Part shown: positions 8,052-15,818 of the stretch, piece by piece | Position numbering within the stretch: the first letter of the stretch is position 1 | Layout of the letters: every line of letters starts with the position of its first letter | Source of the DNA: Selenomonas sp. GACV-9 | GTDB lineage: Bacteria; Bacillota; Negativicutes; Selenomonadales; Selenomonadaceae | DNA length: 64,000 bases | Assembly: GCA_900116485.1 (NCBI GenBank) | Contig: FPAX01000006.1 | Coordinates: 1-64,000 of the forward strand | Direction of reading: 5' to 3' | The notes under the pieces: generated by a model | Told to the model about the DNA's origin: nothing | Seen by the model: only the letters and a program-made list of their open reading frames with translations | The model's database searches: none | Translations under genes and position numbers: made by a program

Positions 8052-9199
8052 TTCTCTGCCTCCTGTACCTCATTGATAACTGCCGCCAATAACGCCTCTT
8101 CCTCTTCATCAAGATCCTGCAGGAAGTTCCGGCAAAGCTCAAAGGGTGACAGTTGCACGGCTTCTCCCTGCTCCAACCGATATCCAGCAGCCTCCGTGCG
8201 CTCTCGTCCCACATGCAACAGATGTGGAAAACAAGCATCAAGCCGGTCCCGCATGTCAAAGGCCAGATAATCATCCGCATCGGTAAGGGTGATGCTGACA
8301 TAATCTCCCGAGGGCTGGGCGAGCACATTGGCAAGGGTATCCTTGATAGTGCGCACCTGCCGCAGAGGTACCAGCGGCAAGACCGTCGTCGTCACCTCGC
8401 CCTTCGCGCCCAGATCCACTTCAATCACGCCCTTCTGCTGCCCCTCCTCGCTGAACGAGCAGGCAATGGGTGTACCGCAATAGCGATAACAGTCTTTGCC
8501 GTTTAGCCGCTGCGGCTTATGGATATGCCCCAGCGCCGCATAATCAAAGCGATTCAGGATATCTCCCTGTACTGAATCGATATTGCCAACCGTGACAATC
8601 TCCGACTGTGAGCGCTCAATCGTATCATCCTTGCCCGTGGATAAGTAGAACTGATGGCTGACCAATACATTGCGTTCCTGCTCTGCCAGCTTCTCCCGTA
8701 AAATCAGCCGATGCACCGCCTCATCATACGAGAAATTATTGCCATCCTTGTCCGTTCCCGTGATCAGCTTGACCATCGACGGCTTGACAAAGGGCAACAG
8801 ATAGAAATTCACCGGGCCATAATCATCCGTCAATGTGACCTTAGCAATCGTTTCAGCGGGCAGCTCGGGAGGACGGCCAATCATATGGATATGCTGCCGT
8901 GCCAGCACCTGCCGGAATACATTGACGCGATCGGCACTGTCATGGTTACCCGAAATCATCATGATCTCGGCCTGGGGTACTGCCCGTGCCAGCTCCGTGA
9001 CAAAATGATCGAATCGCGACACCGCCTCAGCTGACGGTACTGCCTTGTCATAGATATCCCCGGCAATCACCACAGCATCAGGCTGCCGCTCGGCTGCCAG
9101 CCGCACGATTTCCGCCAGGATATGTTCCTGATCCTCAGCCAAATCATGATTCATGAGTTTCAAGCCAATATGCAAATCGGAAAGATGAAAAAAACGCAT
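8048..9199 (-). CDS. sbcD: Nuclease SbcCD subunit D (Mre11-like phosphoesterase)
   Basis: 383 residues starting at MRFFHLSDLHIG. It shows the calcineurin-type metallophosphoesterase motifs SDLHIG, GDIYD, SGNHD and GHIHKPQ, which bind the two Mn ions of the nuclease. The downstream region matches the SbcD C-terminal capping domain that contacts SbcC. The ATG at 9199 is preferred over the upstream frame because GGGAG stands about 8 nt before it. It is the first gene of a two-gene operon with sbcC, separated by a 4-bp overlap. Confidence 0.96.
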   Translation of the reverse strand: MRFFHLSDLHIGLKLMNHDLAEDQEHILAEIVRLAAERQPDAVVIAGDIYDKAVPSAEAVSRFDHFVTELARAVPQAEIMMISGNHDSADRVNVFRQVLARQHIHMIGRPPELPAETIAKVTLTDDYGPVNFYLLPFVKPSMVKLITGTDKDGNNFSYDEAVHRLILREKLAEQERNVLVSHQFYLSTGKDDTIERSQSEIVTVGNIDSVQGDILNRFDYAALGHIHKPQRLNGKDCYRYCGTPIACSFSEEGQQKGVIEVDLGAKGEVTTTVLPLVPLRQVRTIKDTLANVLAQPSGDYVSITLTDADDYLAFDMRDRLDACFPHLLHVGRERTEAAGYRLEQGEAVQLSPFELCRNFLQDLDEEEEALLAAVINEVQEAEK

Positions 9200-9260
9200 A
9201 ATCTCCCTCTTCTCGTCCACAATAATCTTATAATACAAGTATACCATGGCAGAAAAACAA

Positions 9261-9296
9261 AAGCAGGAAAATCACCCACAGGTGATTTTCCTGCTT
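9261..9296 (-). terminator. Terminator of the mrp operon
   Basis: A perfect 16-bp stem (AAGCAGGAAAATCACC and its complement) with a 4-nt loop is followed on the minus strand by TTTTGTTTTTC. It lies 25 bp after the mrp stop codon and upstream of sbcD. Confidence 0.9.
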
Positions 9297-9320
9297 ATCT
9301 TCATAAATTAGGCAGCTGCC

Positions 9321-10157
9321 TCACTCCTGCTCAAGCTGCAAGAGTTTCTCGGCGGCATCCTGTAAATAGATATTCTCTAACGTTTCCACCTGACCAGCAT
9401 CGCACTCTGCCGCCAGCATCGGATCCATCGGGATACGTCCCAGAATATCGAGATGATACTGATTGGCAATTTCCTGCAGATGGCTCTTGCCAAAAATCTC
9501 ATGTTTCTTGCCACAATCCGGGCACTGGAAGTAGCTCATATTCTCCACGAGGCCCAGGATCGGCACATTCATCGCCGATGCCATCTTGACAGCCTTTTCG
9601 ACAATCATCGAAACGAGTTCCTGCGGACTCGTGACAATGACGATACCATCCAGCTTGATCGACTGCATGACCGTCAACGGCACATCACCAGTCCCCGGCG
9701 GCATATCAATGAACATGTAGTCGATATCATTCCAGATGAAATCATGCCAGAACTGCTTGACGACACCGCTGAGAATCGGGCCGCGCCAAACCACCGGGTC
9801 ACTGCCGTTCTCAAGCAGCAGATTCATGCTGACGATATCGATACCGCCAGACGTCGTCGCCGGATAAGCCCCAGCCTCGCTGCCGCAGATTTCAGCACTC
9901 ACGCCAAACATCTTCGGAATCGAAGGACCTGTGATATCAGCGTCGATGATGCCGACATGGCGGCCTTTGCGCGACATAGCCTCCGAAAGCAGACCCGTGA
10001 CGAGGGATTTGCCAACGCCGCCTTTGCCGCTTACCACTGCAATAACGTGACGGATCTCACTGAGCTCATGCGGAGCTTCATGCATATCTTTCTTACGCGT
10101 ATCCGATCCGCAGGTTGTCCCACACGAACTGCAATCATGATTGCATTCTTCTGCCAT
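9321..10157 (-). CDS. Mrp/NBP35 family P-loop ATPase, Fe-S cluster carrier
   Basis: 278 residues. A Cys-rich N-terminus (C5, C9, C12, C16) precedes the deviant Walker A SGKGGVGKS near residue 43, the switch DADITGPS, the MPPGTGD motif and a CPDCGKKH pair near residue 195. These mark the ApbC/Mrp/Nbp35 group, which binds an Fe-S cluster at a dimer interface and passes it to apoproteins. It lies 49 bp behind the DUF134-NifX gene, which carries another cofactor-binding fold, so both probably serve metal-cofactor assembly. The start has AGGAGG about 9 nt upstream. Confidence 0.9.
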   Translation of the reverse strand: MAEECNHDCSSCGTTCGSDTRKKDMHEAPHELSEIRHVIAVVSGKGGVGKSLVTGLLSEAMSRKGRHVGIIDADITGPSIPKMFGVSAEICGSEAGAYPATTSGGIDIVSMNLLLENGSDPVVWRGPILSGVVKQFWHDFIWNDIDYMFIDMPPGTGDVPLTVMQSIKLDGIVIVTSPQELVSMIVEKAVKMASAMNVPILGLVENMSYFQCPDCGKKHEIFGKSHLQEIANQYHLDILGRIPMDPMLAAECDAGQVETLENIYLQDAAEKLLQLEQE

Positions 10158-10206
10158 ACGATTAGCCTCCTAAACTGCTCCTTATAAAACACATCATTTG
10201 CTGCAA

Positions 10207-10938
10207 TTAATGGCAGCCATGGTCACCGCAGGTATGGCCTGCCTCACCATGACCATGATGATTGCAATGAACAGCCGGATTGTAATCGAGCGAACCTGCC
10301 AGCAGTGCCTCCACAGCCTCATCTGCCGAGCCATTGCAGCCGCCATAAAGGGTAATACCAGCAGCAGCCAGTGCATTCTGCGCACCAGCGCCGATGCCAC
10401 CGCAAATCAGCGTATCGATAGCCTGCTGCTGCAGGATGCCAGCCAGTGCACCGTGGCCCTGACCATTCGTACCGATAACTTCAGCGCTGACTACCTTGCT
10501 ATCCTCAACCGTATATACCTTGAACTCACTCGTCTTGCCAAAATGCTGGAAAATCTGGCCATTATCATAAGTCACTGCAATCTTCATCTTAATACATCCT
10601 TTCTTTCTATAGGGACAATGACGACTGCGCAAGCAATCCTCATCTTCTTGACAGATCTCATAGTCGCCACCAGTAATCTTGAGCGGCCGACCTTCGACCA
10701 GACAGGAGGCAATGCGCTTACGCGCCGCCGTGTAAAGCGCCTGAACGGTAGTCCTGGCTACCCCCATCTGCTCGGAACACTCCTGCTGGTTCATGCCATG
10801 GTAGTCCATAAGACGTATCGTCTCATATTCTTCCACCGGCATAAACACTATCGGCTTATCCTTCGCGGCCTCTCCGGCACCAAACTCCTGATACGCAGGC
10901 AATGAGCAAATCTTCTTCTTCTTTGCCGGTCTCGCCAT
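10207..10938 (-). CDS. DUF134 HTH protein fused to NifX/NifB-type cofactor-binding domain
   Basis: 243 residues. Residues 1 to about 100 match DUF134: MARPxKKKxI, an EYETIRLxDYxGMNQxECSExMGVARTT helix-turn-helix region split here for brevity, and CxxxxHC-type cysteines near 96-112. Residues from about 118 (MKIAVTYDNGQIFQHFGK) match the dinitrogenase Fe-Mo cofactor-binding fold, ending in a His/Cys-rich tail (HCNHHGHGE, CGDHGCH) suited to metals. DUF134 and NifX-like proteins are often separate genes, and this is a fusion. The first half is probably a DNA-binding sensor and the second half its metal-cluster ligand site. Two palindromes flank its own promoter, so autoregulation is likely. AAAAGGAGG precedes the start. 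Confidence 0.85.
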   Translation of the reverse strand: MARPAKKKKICSLPAYQEFGAGEAAKDKPIVFMPVEEYETIRLMDYHGMNQQECSEQMGVARTTVQALYTAARKRIASCLVEGRPLKITGGDYEICQEDEDCLRSRHCPYRKKGCIKMKIAVTYDNGQIFQHFGKTSEFKVYTVEDSKVVSAEVIGTNGQGHGALAGILQQQAIDTLICGGIGAGAQNALAAAGITLYGGCNGSADEAVEALLAGSLDYNPAVHCNHHGHGEAGHTCGDHGCH

Positions 10939-10954
10939 AACGGCCTCCTTTTAT

Positions 10955-11002
10955 TGACATATGTCACTAAATAAATTATACCTCTATTTTGTCATATGTC
11001 AA
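10955..11002 (-). promoter_or_regulatory. Promoter and paired operator palindromes of the DUF134-NifX/mrp operon
   Basis: The -35 box TTGACA (10997-11002), 16-nt spacer and -10 box TATAAT (10975-10980) form a strong promoter. The perfect palindrome TGACATATGTCA (10955-10966) lies near the transcript start, and a one-mismatch copy (10990-11001, TGACATATGACA on the minus strand) overlaps the -35 box. Their centres are 35 bp apart. The likely binder is the DUF134 domain encoded immediately downstream (inference). Confidence 0.75.
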
Positions 11003-11037
11003 TAACTATATTTCCTGTCCGCCCCTAAGAAAGTCTT

Positions 11038-11418
11038 TCAGCCCTGCAGTTTCTTATCAGCATACTGCAACAGGATATGCGCACTCTTACGATTCGTTGC
11101 CAGCGGGATATCGTGAACATCACACAATCGGAGCAGCGCGTTGATGTCCGGTTCATGCGGCTGGGATGTCAACGGATCGCGCAGGAAGATCACATAGTCA
11201 ACCTGCTCCGTAGCCACCCGCGCACCAATCTGCTGGTCGCCGCCCAATGGGCCAGACATCATCGTCTCCACCTCAAGATGATACTGTTCATTGATCAGCG
11301 TACCAGTCGTCCGGGTGGCAATCAGATGGAAATGCTGCAGCAAATCCTTATGATGCCCCACAAAATCAAGCATCTCATCTTTCTTTTTGTCGTGTGCAAT
11401 AAGCGCAATGGTCTGCAT
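11038..11418 (-). CDS. mgsA: Methylglyoxal synthase
   Basis: 126 residues, within the family's usual length. Recognisable motifs are [13 protein letters not shown] at the N-terminus, ATRTTGT (phosphate binding), [14 protein letters not shown] with the catalytic Asp, and [14 protein letters not shown]. The enzyme converts dihydroxyacetone phosphate to methylglyoxal and phosphate, a bypass of lower glycolysis under phosphate limitation. It is transcribed leftwards away from hsp20. GAGAGGAG precedes the start. It lies upstream of the DUF134-NifX promoter and is probably monocistronic. Confidence 0.95.
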   Translation of the reverse strand: MQTIALIAHDKKKDEMLDFVGHHKDLLQHFHLIATRTTGTLINEQYHLEVETMMSGPLGGDQQIGARVATEQVDYVIFLRDPLTSQPHEPDINALLRLCDVHDIPLATNRKSAHILLQYADKKLQG

Positions 11419-11524
11419 AACAAGACTCCTCTCAAATAGATAGATAAAACAATTTCTTTTATTTATTCTGTAAAGTTCTTTCTATATCCTTTTTTGATGG
11501 CAAAAAGTTTATGAAAAACTGTAT

Positions 11525-11561
11525 TTTGACCTATTGACTTTTTGACCTTTAAGACTATAAT
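11525..11561 (+). promoter_or_regulatory. hsp20 promoter with TTTGACC heptads
   Basis: The -35 box TTGACT (11534-11539), 16-nt spacer and -10 box TATAAT (11556-11561) precede hsp20. Heptads TTTGACC (11525-11531), ATTGACT (11533-11539) and TTTGACC (11541-11547) recur every 8 bp across the -35 box. They resemble the reverse complement of the CtsR heptad GGTCAAA, although CtsR sites usually have a 10-bp period. Confidence 0.65.
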
Positions 11562-11611
11562 AAGAATTGAAAAAGATATTTCACACTTCTTTATGAAAGG
11601 GGATCGATTTT

Positions 11612-12076
11612 ATGTTTGGGTTAATTCCATTTGGCAGAAGAAACACGATGGCAACGGTAGATGACGATTTCGATCGCCTCTTCGACTTCATGAACCAGCC
11701 GCTTTCCACCTTGTTCAATGATGCAGGCTTCACCGGCAGCTCCTTCAAGGTCGATGTGAAAGACAACGGCACCAGTTATGAGCTCAAAGCCGAACTCCCC
11801 GGTCTGACGAAAGATAATATAAATCTCACCTACCAGAACAACTACCTCACGATTTCTACCAAGAAAGAGGAGTCGCACGACGAAAAGGACGAACATGGCA
11901 ACTACATCCGCCGGGAACGCTACAGTGGCAGCATGAGCCGCTCGTTCTACATCGACAACATCGAAGAAGGCCGCTGCACGGCTGAGTTCCAGAATGGCAT
12001 CCTGACGGTCACACTGCCCAAGTCAGCGGCGACCATCGACGCACCGAAACAGATTCCTATCCGTACGATCGAGTAA
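11612..12076 (+). CDS. Small heat-shock protein, Hsp20/alpha-crystallin family
   Basis: 154 residues. The alpha-crystallin domain runs from about residue 45 (FKVDVKDNGTSYELKAELPG) to 140, with the conserved AELPGL and the ACD-terminal NGILTVTLPK; the last residues IPIRTIE supply an I-x-I-type anchor (IPI). These ATP-independent chaperones form oligomers that hold unfolding proteins. AAAGGGGAT lies about 9 nt before the ATG. The promoter carries heptad repeats that suggest stress control. The gene is monocistronic and ends at a strong hairpin. Confidence 0.95.
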   Translation: MFGLIPFGRRNTMATVDDDFDRLFDFMNQPLSTLFNDAGFTGSSFKVDVKDNGTSYELKAELPGLTKDNINLTYQNNYLTISTKKEESHDEKDEHGNYIRRERYSGSMSRSFYIDNIEEGRCTAEFQNGILTVTLPKSAATIDAPKQIPIRTIE

Positions 12077-12088
12077 GCCTGTCATATT

Positions 12089-12164
12089 TTGACCGGTCAA
12101 CTACTCCAAAAATGAAGGGGTACCAGATAGCTCATCCTATCCGGTGCCCCTTTTGACATGTCAA
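12089..12164. repeat. Two TTGAC-NN-GTCAA palindromes flanking the hsp20 terminator
   Basis: TTGACCGGTCAA (12089-12100) and TTGACATGTCAA (12153-12164) bracket the terminator hairpin. The second one runs into the stop codon region of the facing gene. Confidence 0.85.
12115..12154. terminator. Bidirectional terminator between hsp20 and the MEMO/AMMECR1 gene
   Basis: The 16-nt arms AAGGGGTACCAGATAG and CTATCCGGTGCCCCTT pair with one mismatch and a G-U pair, and TTTT follows on the plus strand. The two neighbouring genes converge here. Confidence 0.85.
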
Positions 12165-13546
12165 TAATGACGCACAACCTCAAACCGCCATAACTGGCAC
12201 GTTTCCTCGGCACCGATATTACCTTTGCGGCGCGCGATGGCTATCTGCTGCTCCACCGTATCCACGCCATCCAGGTCCGGCAGCAGCAAGCCGCGGCGCT
12301 CGCCGCACTGCACGATGACGCCATACCGTTTGATATCAAGTTCATCACTTGACGATATCGGCTCAGGCTCAGTCAGCACATCGACCTTGTAGACAAGCTG
12401 ATCAAGTTCTGCTGGCTGGACAGCCGCAAAACGCGGATCGCGCGTGCCAGCCGAAACGGCATTATAGAGGATTTCCTCTGCCAGATTCGCCCGCACTGGC
12501 AGGATGGTACCAATACATCCGCGCAGCGCACCATCCTTATGGATGGAAACAAAGGCCCCCGCATGTCCCGTCAGGATTTCCTGCGGCAAGTCACTGGGCA
12601 GCTTGGCATAGGACTTGGTCTTCACATAGGTCTCCAGGCTATGACGCGCAAGCCGCACCCAGGCATCTTCGCTTGCACGGCAGCGCGCTAACTCCGCCCG
12701 TTCCTGCTGCGCCAGTTGCTCGCCAATAGCGCGGGACGCATCCGCCTCGCCAGGCCAGAAAAAAGCCACTCCATAACCAACGCCAAACGGCCCCTCATAG
12801 GATAGCAGCTCCGCCTTTACCTGACGCCGATCAAAAGCGCCAGCCAGAATCCAAAAGGCCCGCAAGCCACACTCGGCTGCCTTTTCCGCTAACTCCGCCG
12901 GTGTCGTAAGCACTGACAGAAAGTCCGCCGCACCAAGATCTCTTGCCAGCTTTTCATCAAGCACGGGCCCCTCTGCAGCAAAACCATATGGCCCTTCTGC
13001 CTTGAGTTTATGTGACCAATCGCCACTGGCCACCAGGACGGCCCGCCGCCCAAGCCGCTCAGCCACAGCCGCCAGCTGCTGCCCGAGCCGATAGTGTTCA
13101 CGTGCGGGCACCCCGCCAATGCCAATGCGCACCGCTTGGAATTTCTGCCAATGCTTTTGCAGGAAATACAATGGAATCATCGTGCCATGATCAAGGGCCG
13201 GATTCTTCTCGCCCAATGTCCCGGCGGGAATATCAGCTGCTGCACAGGCATCACTCAAGGCCGCCACGAACTCCCCATCGTACACAGCTGATACCTGCAC
13301 CTCCGGTGCTCTGAATTGACCGAAATCGCCCTTCGCACCAGCGCCTGGCGATACATGACAATAATCTGCATACATGACCGAATGCGGACTCACGACAATC
13401 ACCAAATCGGGCTGCAGGGCTGCGGCCCGCGCCATCACCGTCTCATATGCAGTCACTGTCTTGGCGATAATCTTTTCCTGCCCGCCTCCGACCTCTGGAA
13501 TGATAAGCGGCGGATGCGGCACCGCCATTGCTGCCATAATCCCCAT
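12161..13546 (-). CDS. AmmeMemoRadiSam protein: MEMO1-like/extradiol dioxygenase fold fused to AMMECR1
   Basis: About 461 residues. Residues 1-270 match the MEMO/LigB-type fold (AVPHPPLIIPEVGGG, VVVSPHS, ALDHGTMIPLYFL, VASGDWSHK), whose His residues usually bind metal. Residues from about 290 to the end match AMMECR1 (GAFVSIHKDGALRGCIGTI with the signature LRGCIGT, then AGTRDPRF and WRFEVV). The pair is encoded as one polypeptide and is followed in the operon order by its radical-SAM partner 12 bp upstream. The biochemical role of the AmmeMemoRadiSam set is still unclear. The ATG at 13546 is preferred because GGAGGGA stands about 8 nt upstream. Confidence 0.88.
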   Translation of the reverse strand: MGIMAAMAVPHPPLIIPEVGGGQEKIIAKTVTAYETVMARAAALQPDLVIVVSPHSVMYADYCHVSPGAGAKGDFGQFRAPEVQVSAVYDGEFVAALSDACAAADIPAGTLGEKNPALDHGTMIPLYFLQKHWQKFQAVRIGIGGVPAREHYRLGQQLAAVAERLGRRAVLVASGDWSHKLKAEGPYGFAAEGPVLDEKLARDLGAADFLSVLTTPAELAEKAAECGLRAFWILAGAFDRRQVKAELLSYEGPFGVGYGVAFFWPGEADASRAIGEQLAQQERAELARCRASEDAWVRLARHSLETYVKTKSYAKLPSDLPQEILTGHAGAFVSIHKDGALRGCIGTILPVRANLAEEILYNAVSAGTRDPRFAAVQPAELDQLVYKVDVLTEPEPISSSDELDIKRYGVIVQCGERRGLLLPDLDGVDTVEQQIAIARRKGNIGAEETCQLWRFEVVRHY

Positions 13547-13558
13547 GAACATTCCCTC

Positions 13559-14389
13559 CTAACAATTACCTGTATAAACATGACGCAGCGATTTACGCGC
13601 CACCTCAGCCAGTGTATAGACCGTATCGACCGGCGTAGCCGGTCTTGTCGACTGCCAACGCGGAAAATACCGGCTCACATGCAAGGACAAATCCACTGAC
13701 AGCGACGCCAGCCATTCTGCCTCCGCCTCCATCTCTGCGGCACTGTCATTCAACCCCGGCACGATCAATGTCGTCACCTCCACATGGGTTACGGCAGCCG
13801 CCGCGGCAATATTCTGCTTCACCGCCGCCAGACTGCCGCCGCAGACATCATAGACCTGTTGCCGCCAGCCCTTCAAGTCGATATTGAAGGCATCCACCAG
13901 TGGCAGCAGTGCCAGGAAGGGCCCTGCATTTATCATGCCGTTGGTCACCAGTACCACCTTGAGCCCTGCCTCATGCAGCAGCTTTGCCGTATCACGCACG
14001 AATTCATAGCCTATAAGCGGCTCATTGTAGGTGAACGCCACGCCGAGATTGCCTGCGGGCCGGGCCGCCAGCTCCTCGGCCAAGGCCACGAGATCTGCTG
14101 GCATCACATCCTGCGTGGCAAACTCTGCTCCCGCCTGGGAAATCGCGTGATTCTGGCAGAACGGACAGCGCAGATTGCAGCCAAAGCTGCCGACAGATAA
14201 GATATAACTCCCGGGATGGAAACGGGCCAAGGGCTTTTTCTCAATGGGGTCTAAGGCCACCGAGGTCAGCCGGCCATAATTCTGTGCCACCACTTTCCCC
14301 TCACGGCAAATCCGCCCCCGGCACCAGCCCACCTGTCCCTCGGAGAGCCGGCACTCCCGCGGGCATAACGTACAGATCACCTTAGTCAT
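13559..14389 (-). CDS. amrS: AmmeMemoRadiSam system radical SAM enzyme
   Basis: About 276 residues. The radical SAM motif CNLRCPFC (CX3CX2C) is near residue 75. An N-terminal Cys set (CTLCPREC, C near 23, C near 28) resembles pyruvate formate-lyase activating enzymes and could hold a second cluster. TYNEP and KVVLVTNG are typical PFL-activase-like TIM-barrel motifs. No glycyl-radical enzyme gene is nearby. The substrate may lie in the adjacent MEMO/AMMECR1 protein or elsewhere. GGAGGG lies 6 nt before the chosen ATG at 14389. Confidence 0.9.
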   Translation of the reverse strand: MTKVICTLCPRECRLSEGQVGWCRGRICREGKVVAQNYGRLTSVALDPIEKKPLARFHPGSYILSVGSFGCNLRCPFCQNHAISQAGAEFATQDVMPADLVALAEELAARPAGNLGVAFTYNEPLIGYEFVRDTAKLLHEAGLKVVLVTNGMINAGPFLALLPLVDAFNIDLKGWRQQVYDVCGGSLAAVKQNIAAAAAVTHVEVTTLIVPGLNDSAAEMEAEAEWLASLSVDLSLHVSRYFPRWQSTRPATPVDTVYTLAEVARKSLRHVYTGNC

Positions 14390-14521
14390 CGCCATCCCTC
14401 CTGCCGCTTTTCTAACCGATTCCGCTTATTCGTCGCCTTTCTGTCCCAACAGACGATCCAAAGCCGCCCTTACTTCAAACGCTGGAATCTTCTCCTGCTC
14501 TAAACGCTTGGCTGCCGCTGG

Positions 14522-14533
14522 TTGACAAGTCAA
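14522..14533. repeat. TTGAC-AA-GTCAA palindrome
   Basis: Exact copy of the recurring 12-mer, inside the last reading frame of the probable pseudogene. Confidence 0.85.
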
Positions 14534-14677
14534 ATACTGCCAGCAAACCTGCTCCTCCCCGGTCAACGCATCCGGCATTGCCCATTCATTTCCCGTATCT
14601 GCCACCATAAACGAAGAACATCAATTGCCGCATCAAAGTGAATCCTCACGGGATAATCATGCTGAATCCCCAAGCCT

Positions 14678-14742
14678 TTGGGCTTGCGATTGGCGGTTTC
14701 GACTCGCCAAGGCTCCTTTGACTGTTTCCCAAAGGCTGCCCA
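14678..14742. repeat. Inverted-repeat element with inner hairpin
   Basis: The ends AGCCTTTGGG and CCCAAAGGCT are perfect 10-bp inverted repeats (outer positions approximate). Inside lies a second stem, TTGGCG / CGCCAA. The whole could fold as a cruciform or RNA hairpin and resembles a REP-like palindromic unit. It may be what disturbed the reading frame around it. Confidence 0.4.
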
Positions 14743-14824
14743 TTCCGCCCGTTCTTGCCCAATAGTTTCGCGCGCAGTTCCTCGTCATATGCCTTCGTCA
14801 TTTTCTCACCGTCTCTCCTGTAAG

Positions 14825-15307
14825 TCAATCCATCGCATAGCCTAAATACGCAAATACATTGCGCAGTGGTTCCTTGTCGCGGATATCGAGCCAATCGTCG
14901 GGACGGCTGTTATCGTCAATCAATATCAACAGATAGTCGAGCACCAGACGGCGCGCGGCCCATAATCCCACCTCATTGGAAGTCAGCCGGACACCTGCCA
15001 TACGCACCGCCGCTGGCATATAGCTTTCCGCCATGATCAGATCCGCTAGCACCGGCACCACTGCCTCCAGCTCTGTCCAAACCCGCAACGGCTCCGCTTC
15101 TTCGGGCTTCCCCCATACAGGGCTTGCGGCCACGATGCGATAGGCCAGCCGCAGGGCATGCTGCTGGACAATGCGCCCCATAGCCGTCAGCTCATCCTGG
15201 CTAAGCGCCTCCTGCATGGCAGCAAACCGCGCCTGAGGCCCGGCCTTGGTCCGCGCCATCGCCGCCAGCCGCCGCTGGCGGGCCGCCGAAAAATCTATTA
15301 CATCCAT
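14825..15307 (-). CDS. Hypothetical protein between crcB and the AmmeMemoRadiSam genes
   Basis: 160 residues, Ala/Leu-rich and mostly helical by eye (LAAMARTKAGPQARFAAMQEAL; VVPVLADLIMAESYMPAAVRMAG). It starts with MDVIDFSAARQRR and contains no Cys. No domain is recognised. It sits 12 bp behind crcB and 23 bp before the broken gene, so it is part of one operon running from crcB to the MEMO/AMMECR1 gene. GGGAGAG precedes the ATG. Confidence 0.75.
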   Translation of the reverse strand: MDVIDFSAARQRRLAAMARTKAGPQARFAAMQEALSQDELTAMGRIVQQHALRLAYRIVAASPVWGKPEEAEPLRVWTELEAVVPVLADLIMAESYMPAAVRMAGVRLTSNEVGLWAARRLVLDYLLILIDDNSRPDDWLDIRDKEPLRNVFAYLGYAMD

Positions 15308-15319
15308 AGAAACTCTCCC

Positions 15320-15709
15320 TCAGCGCTGAAATACCATCGCCAACTGATAGCCGATATAAGCTGCCGCCAATCCCAGCACAATACTGCCCACCACATTGAC
15401 CGCCGCCAGGAAAAAACTATCGCCCCGCAGCAGCGTCAGCGTCTCCATGCTGAAGGACGAAAACGTCGTAAAGCCACCCAGGAACCCTACAGTCAAGATC
15501 AACCGCAGCGATTCGGGCAGCAGCTGCAAGGACTTGGCCAGTGGCAATAATCCCCCGAGCACCAACCCCATCAGCAGACTTCCCACCAGATTGACGACAA
15601 GCGTTCCCCAGGGAAACATCCCCCCGAGCAGCATACCCACCGTCGTCGTCACGCCATAACGGCACACGGCCCCCAGGCCGCCGCCAATAAACACATAGAA
15701 ATACGCCAT
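15320..15709 (-). CDS. crcB: Fluoride channel, CrcB/Fluc family
   Basis: 129 residues with four transmembrane segments. The family signature GGFTTFSSFS, which includes the pore-lining Phe/Thr/Ser residues, occurs near residue 77, and GTLVVNLVGSLLMG carries the conserved Asn. Fluc channels are dual-topology dimers exporting fluoride. A single copy here implies a homodimer unless a second copy exists elsewhere. A TATAAT -10 box lies at 15762-15767 on the minus strand with a poor -35 box. I find no fluoride riboswitch in the short leader. It appears to be the first gene of the operon leading to AmmeMemoRadiSam. Confidence 0.95.
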   Translation of the reverse strand: MAYFYVFIGGGLGAVCRYGVTTTVGMLLGGMFPWGTLVVNLVGSLLMGLVLGGLLPLAKSLQLLPESLRLILTVGFLGGFTTFSSFSMETLTLLRGDSFFLAAVNVVGSIVLGLAAAYIGYQLAMVFQR

Positions 15710-15794
15710 TGTCTTTCCTATCCTGCTTTCTATTCATACGCTGATACTTCGTCTTTCCCTAATTATATCATCTCTTGCCTGTTTCCACGAAAAA

Positions 15795-15815
15795 AAGCTG
15801 GCCAACAGCCAGCTT
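15795..15815 (-). terminator. Terminator of pdxST
   Basis: An 8-bp stem (AAGCTGGC / GCCAGCTT) with a 5-nt loop is followed on the minus strand by TTTTTT. It begins just after the pdxT stop codon. Confidence 0.85.
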
Positions 15816-15818
15816 CTT

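Larger units (their letters stand above)
14426..14801 (-). pseudogene. Probable frameshifted small gene between the crcB group and amrS
   Basis: A reading frame opens at ATG 14801 (MTKAYDEELRAKLLGKNG, AGGAGAG upstream) but stops at about 14630. Shifting frame near 14661 continues as HDYPVRIHFDAAIDVLR, and a second shift near 14610 continues into the 60-residue frame that ends at 14426 (MVADTGNEW to LLGQKGDE). The last frame has no Shine-Dalgarno of its own. Together the pieces would give a protein of about 125 residues, suggesting one gene broken by two frameshifts. Alternatively they are two independent short ORFs. A 10-bp inverted repeat (AGCCTTTGGG / CCCAAAGGCT) lies in the first part. No family is recognised. 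Confidence 0.45.

Noticed and set aside
15709-15790. Fluoride riboswitch before crcB
   Set aside because: The leader is only about 70-80 nt and lacks the conserved fluoride aptamer blocks.
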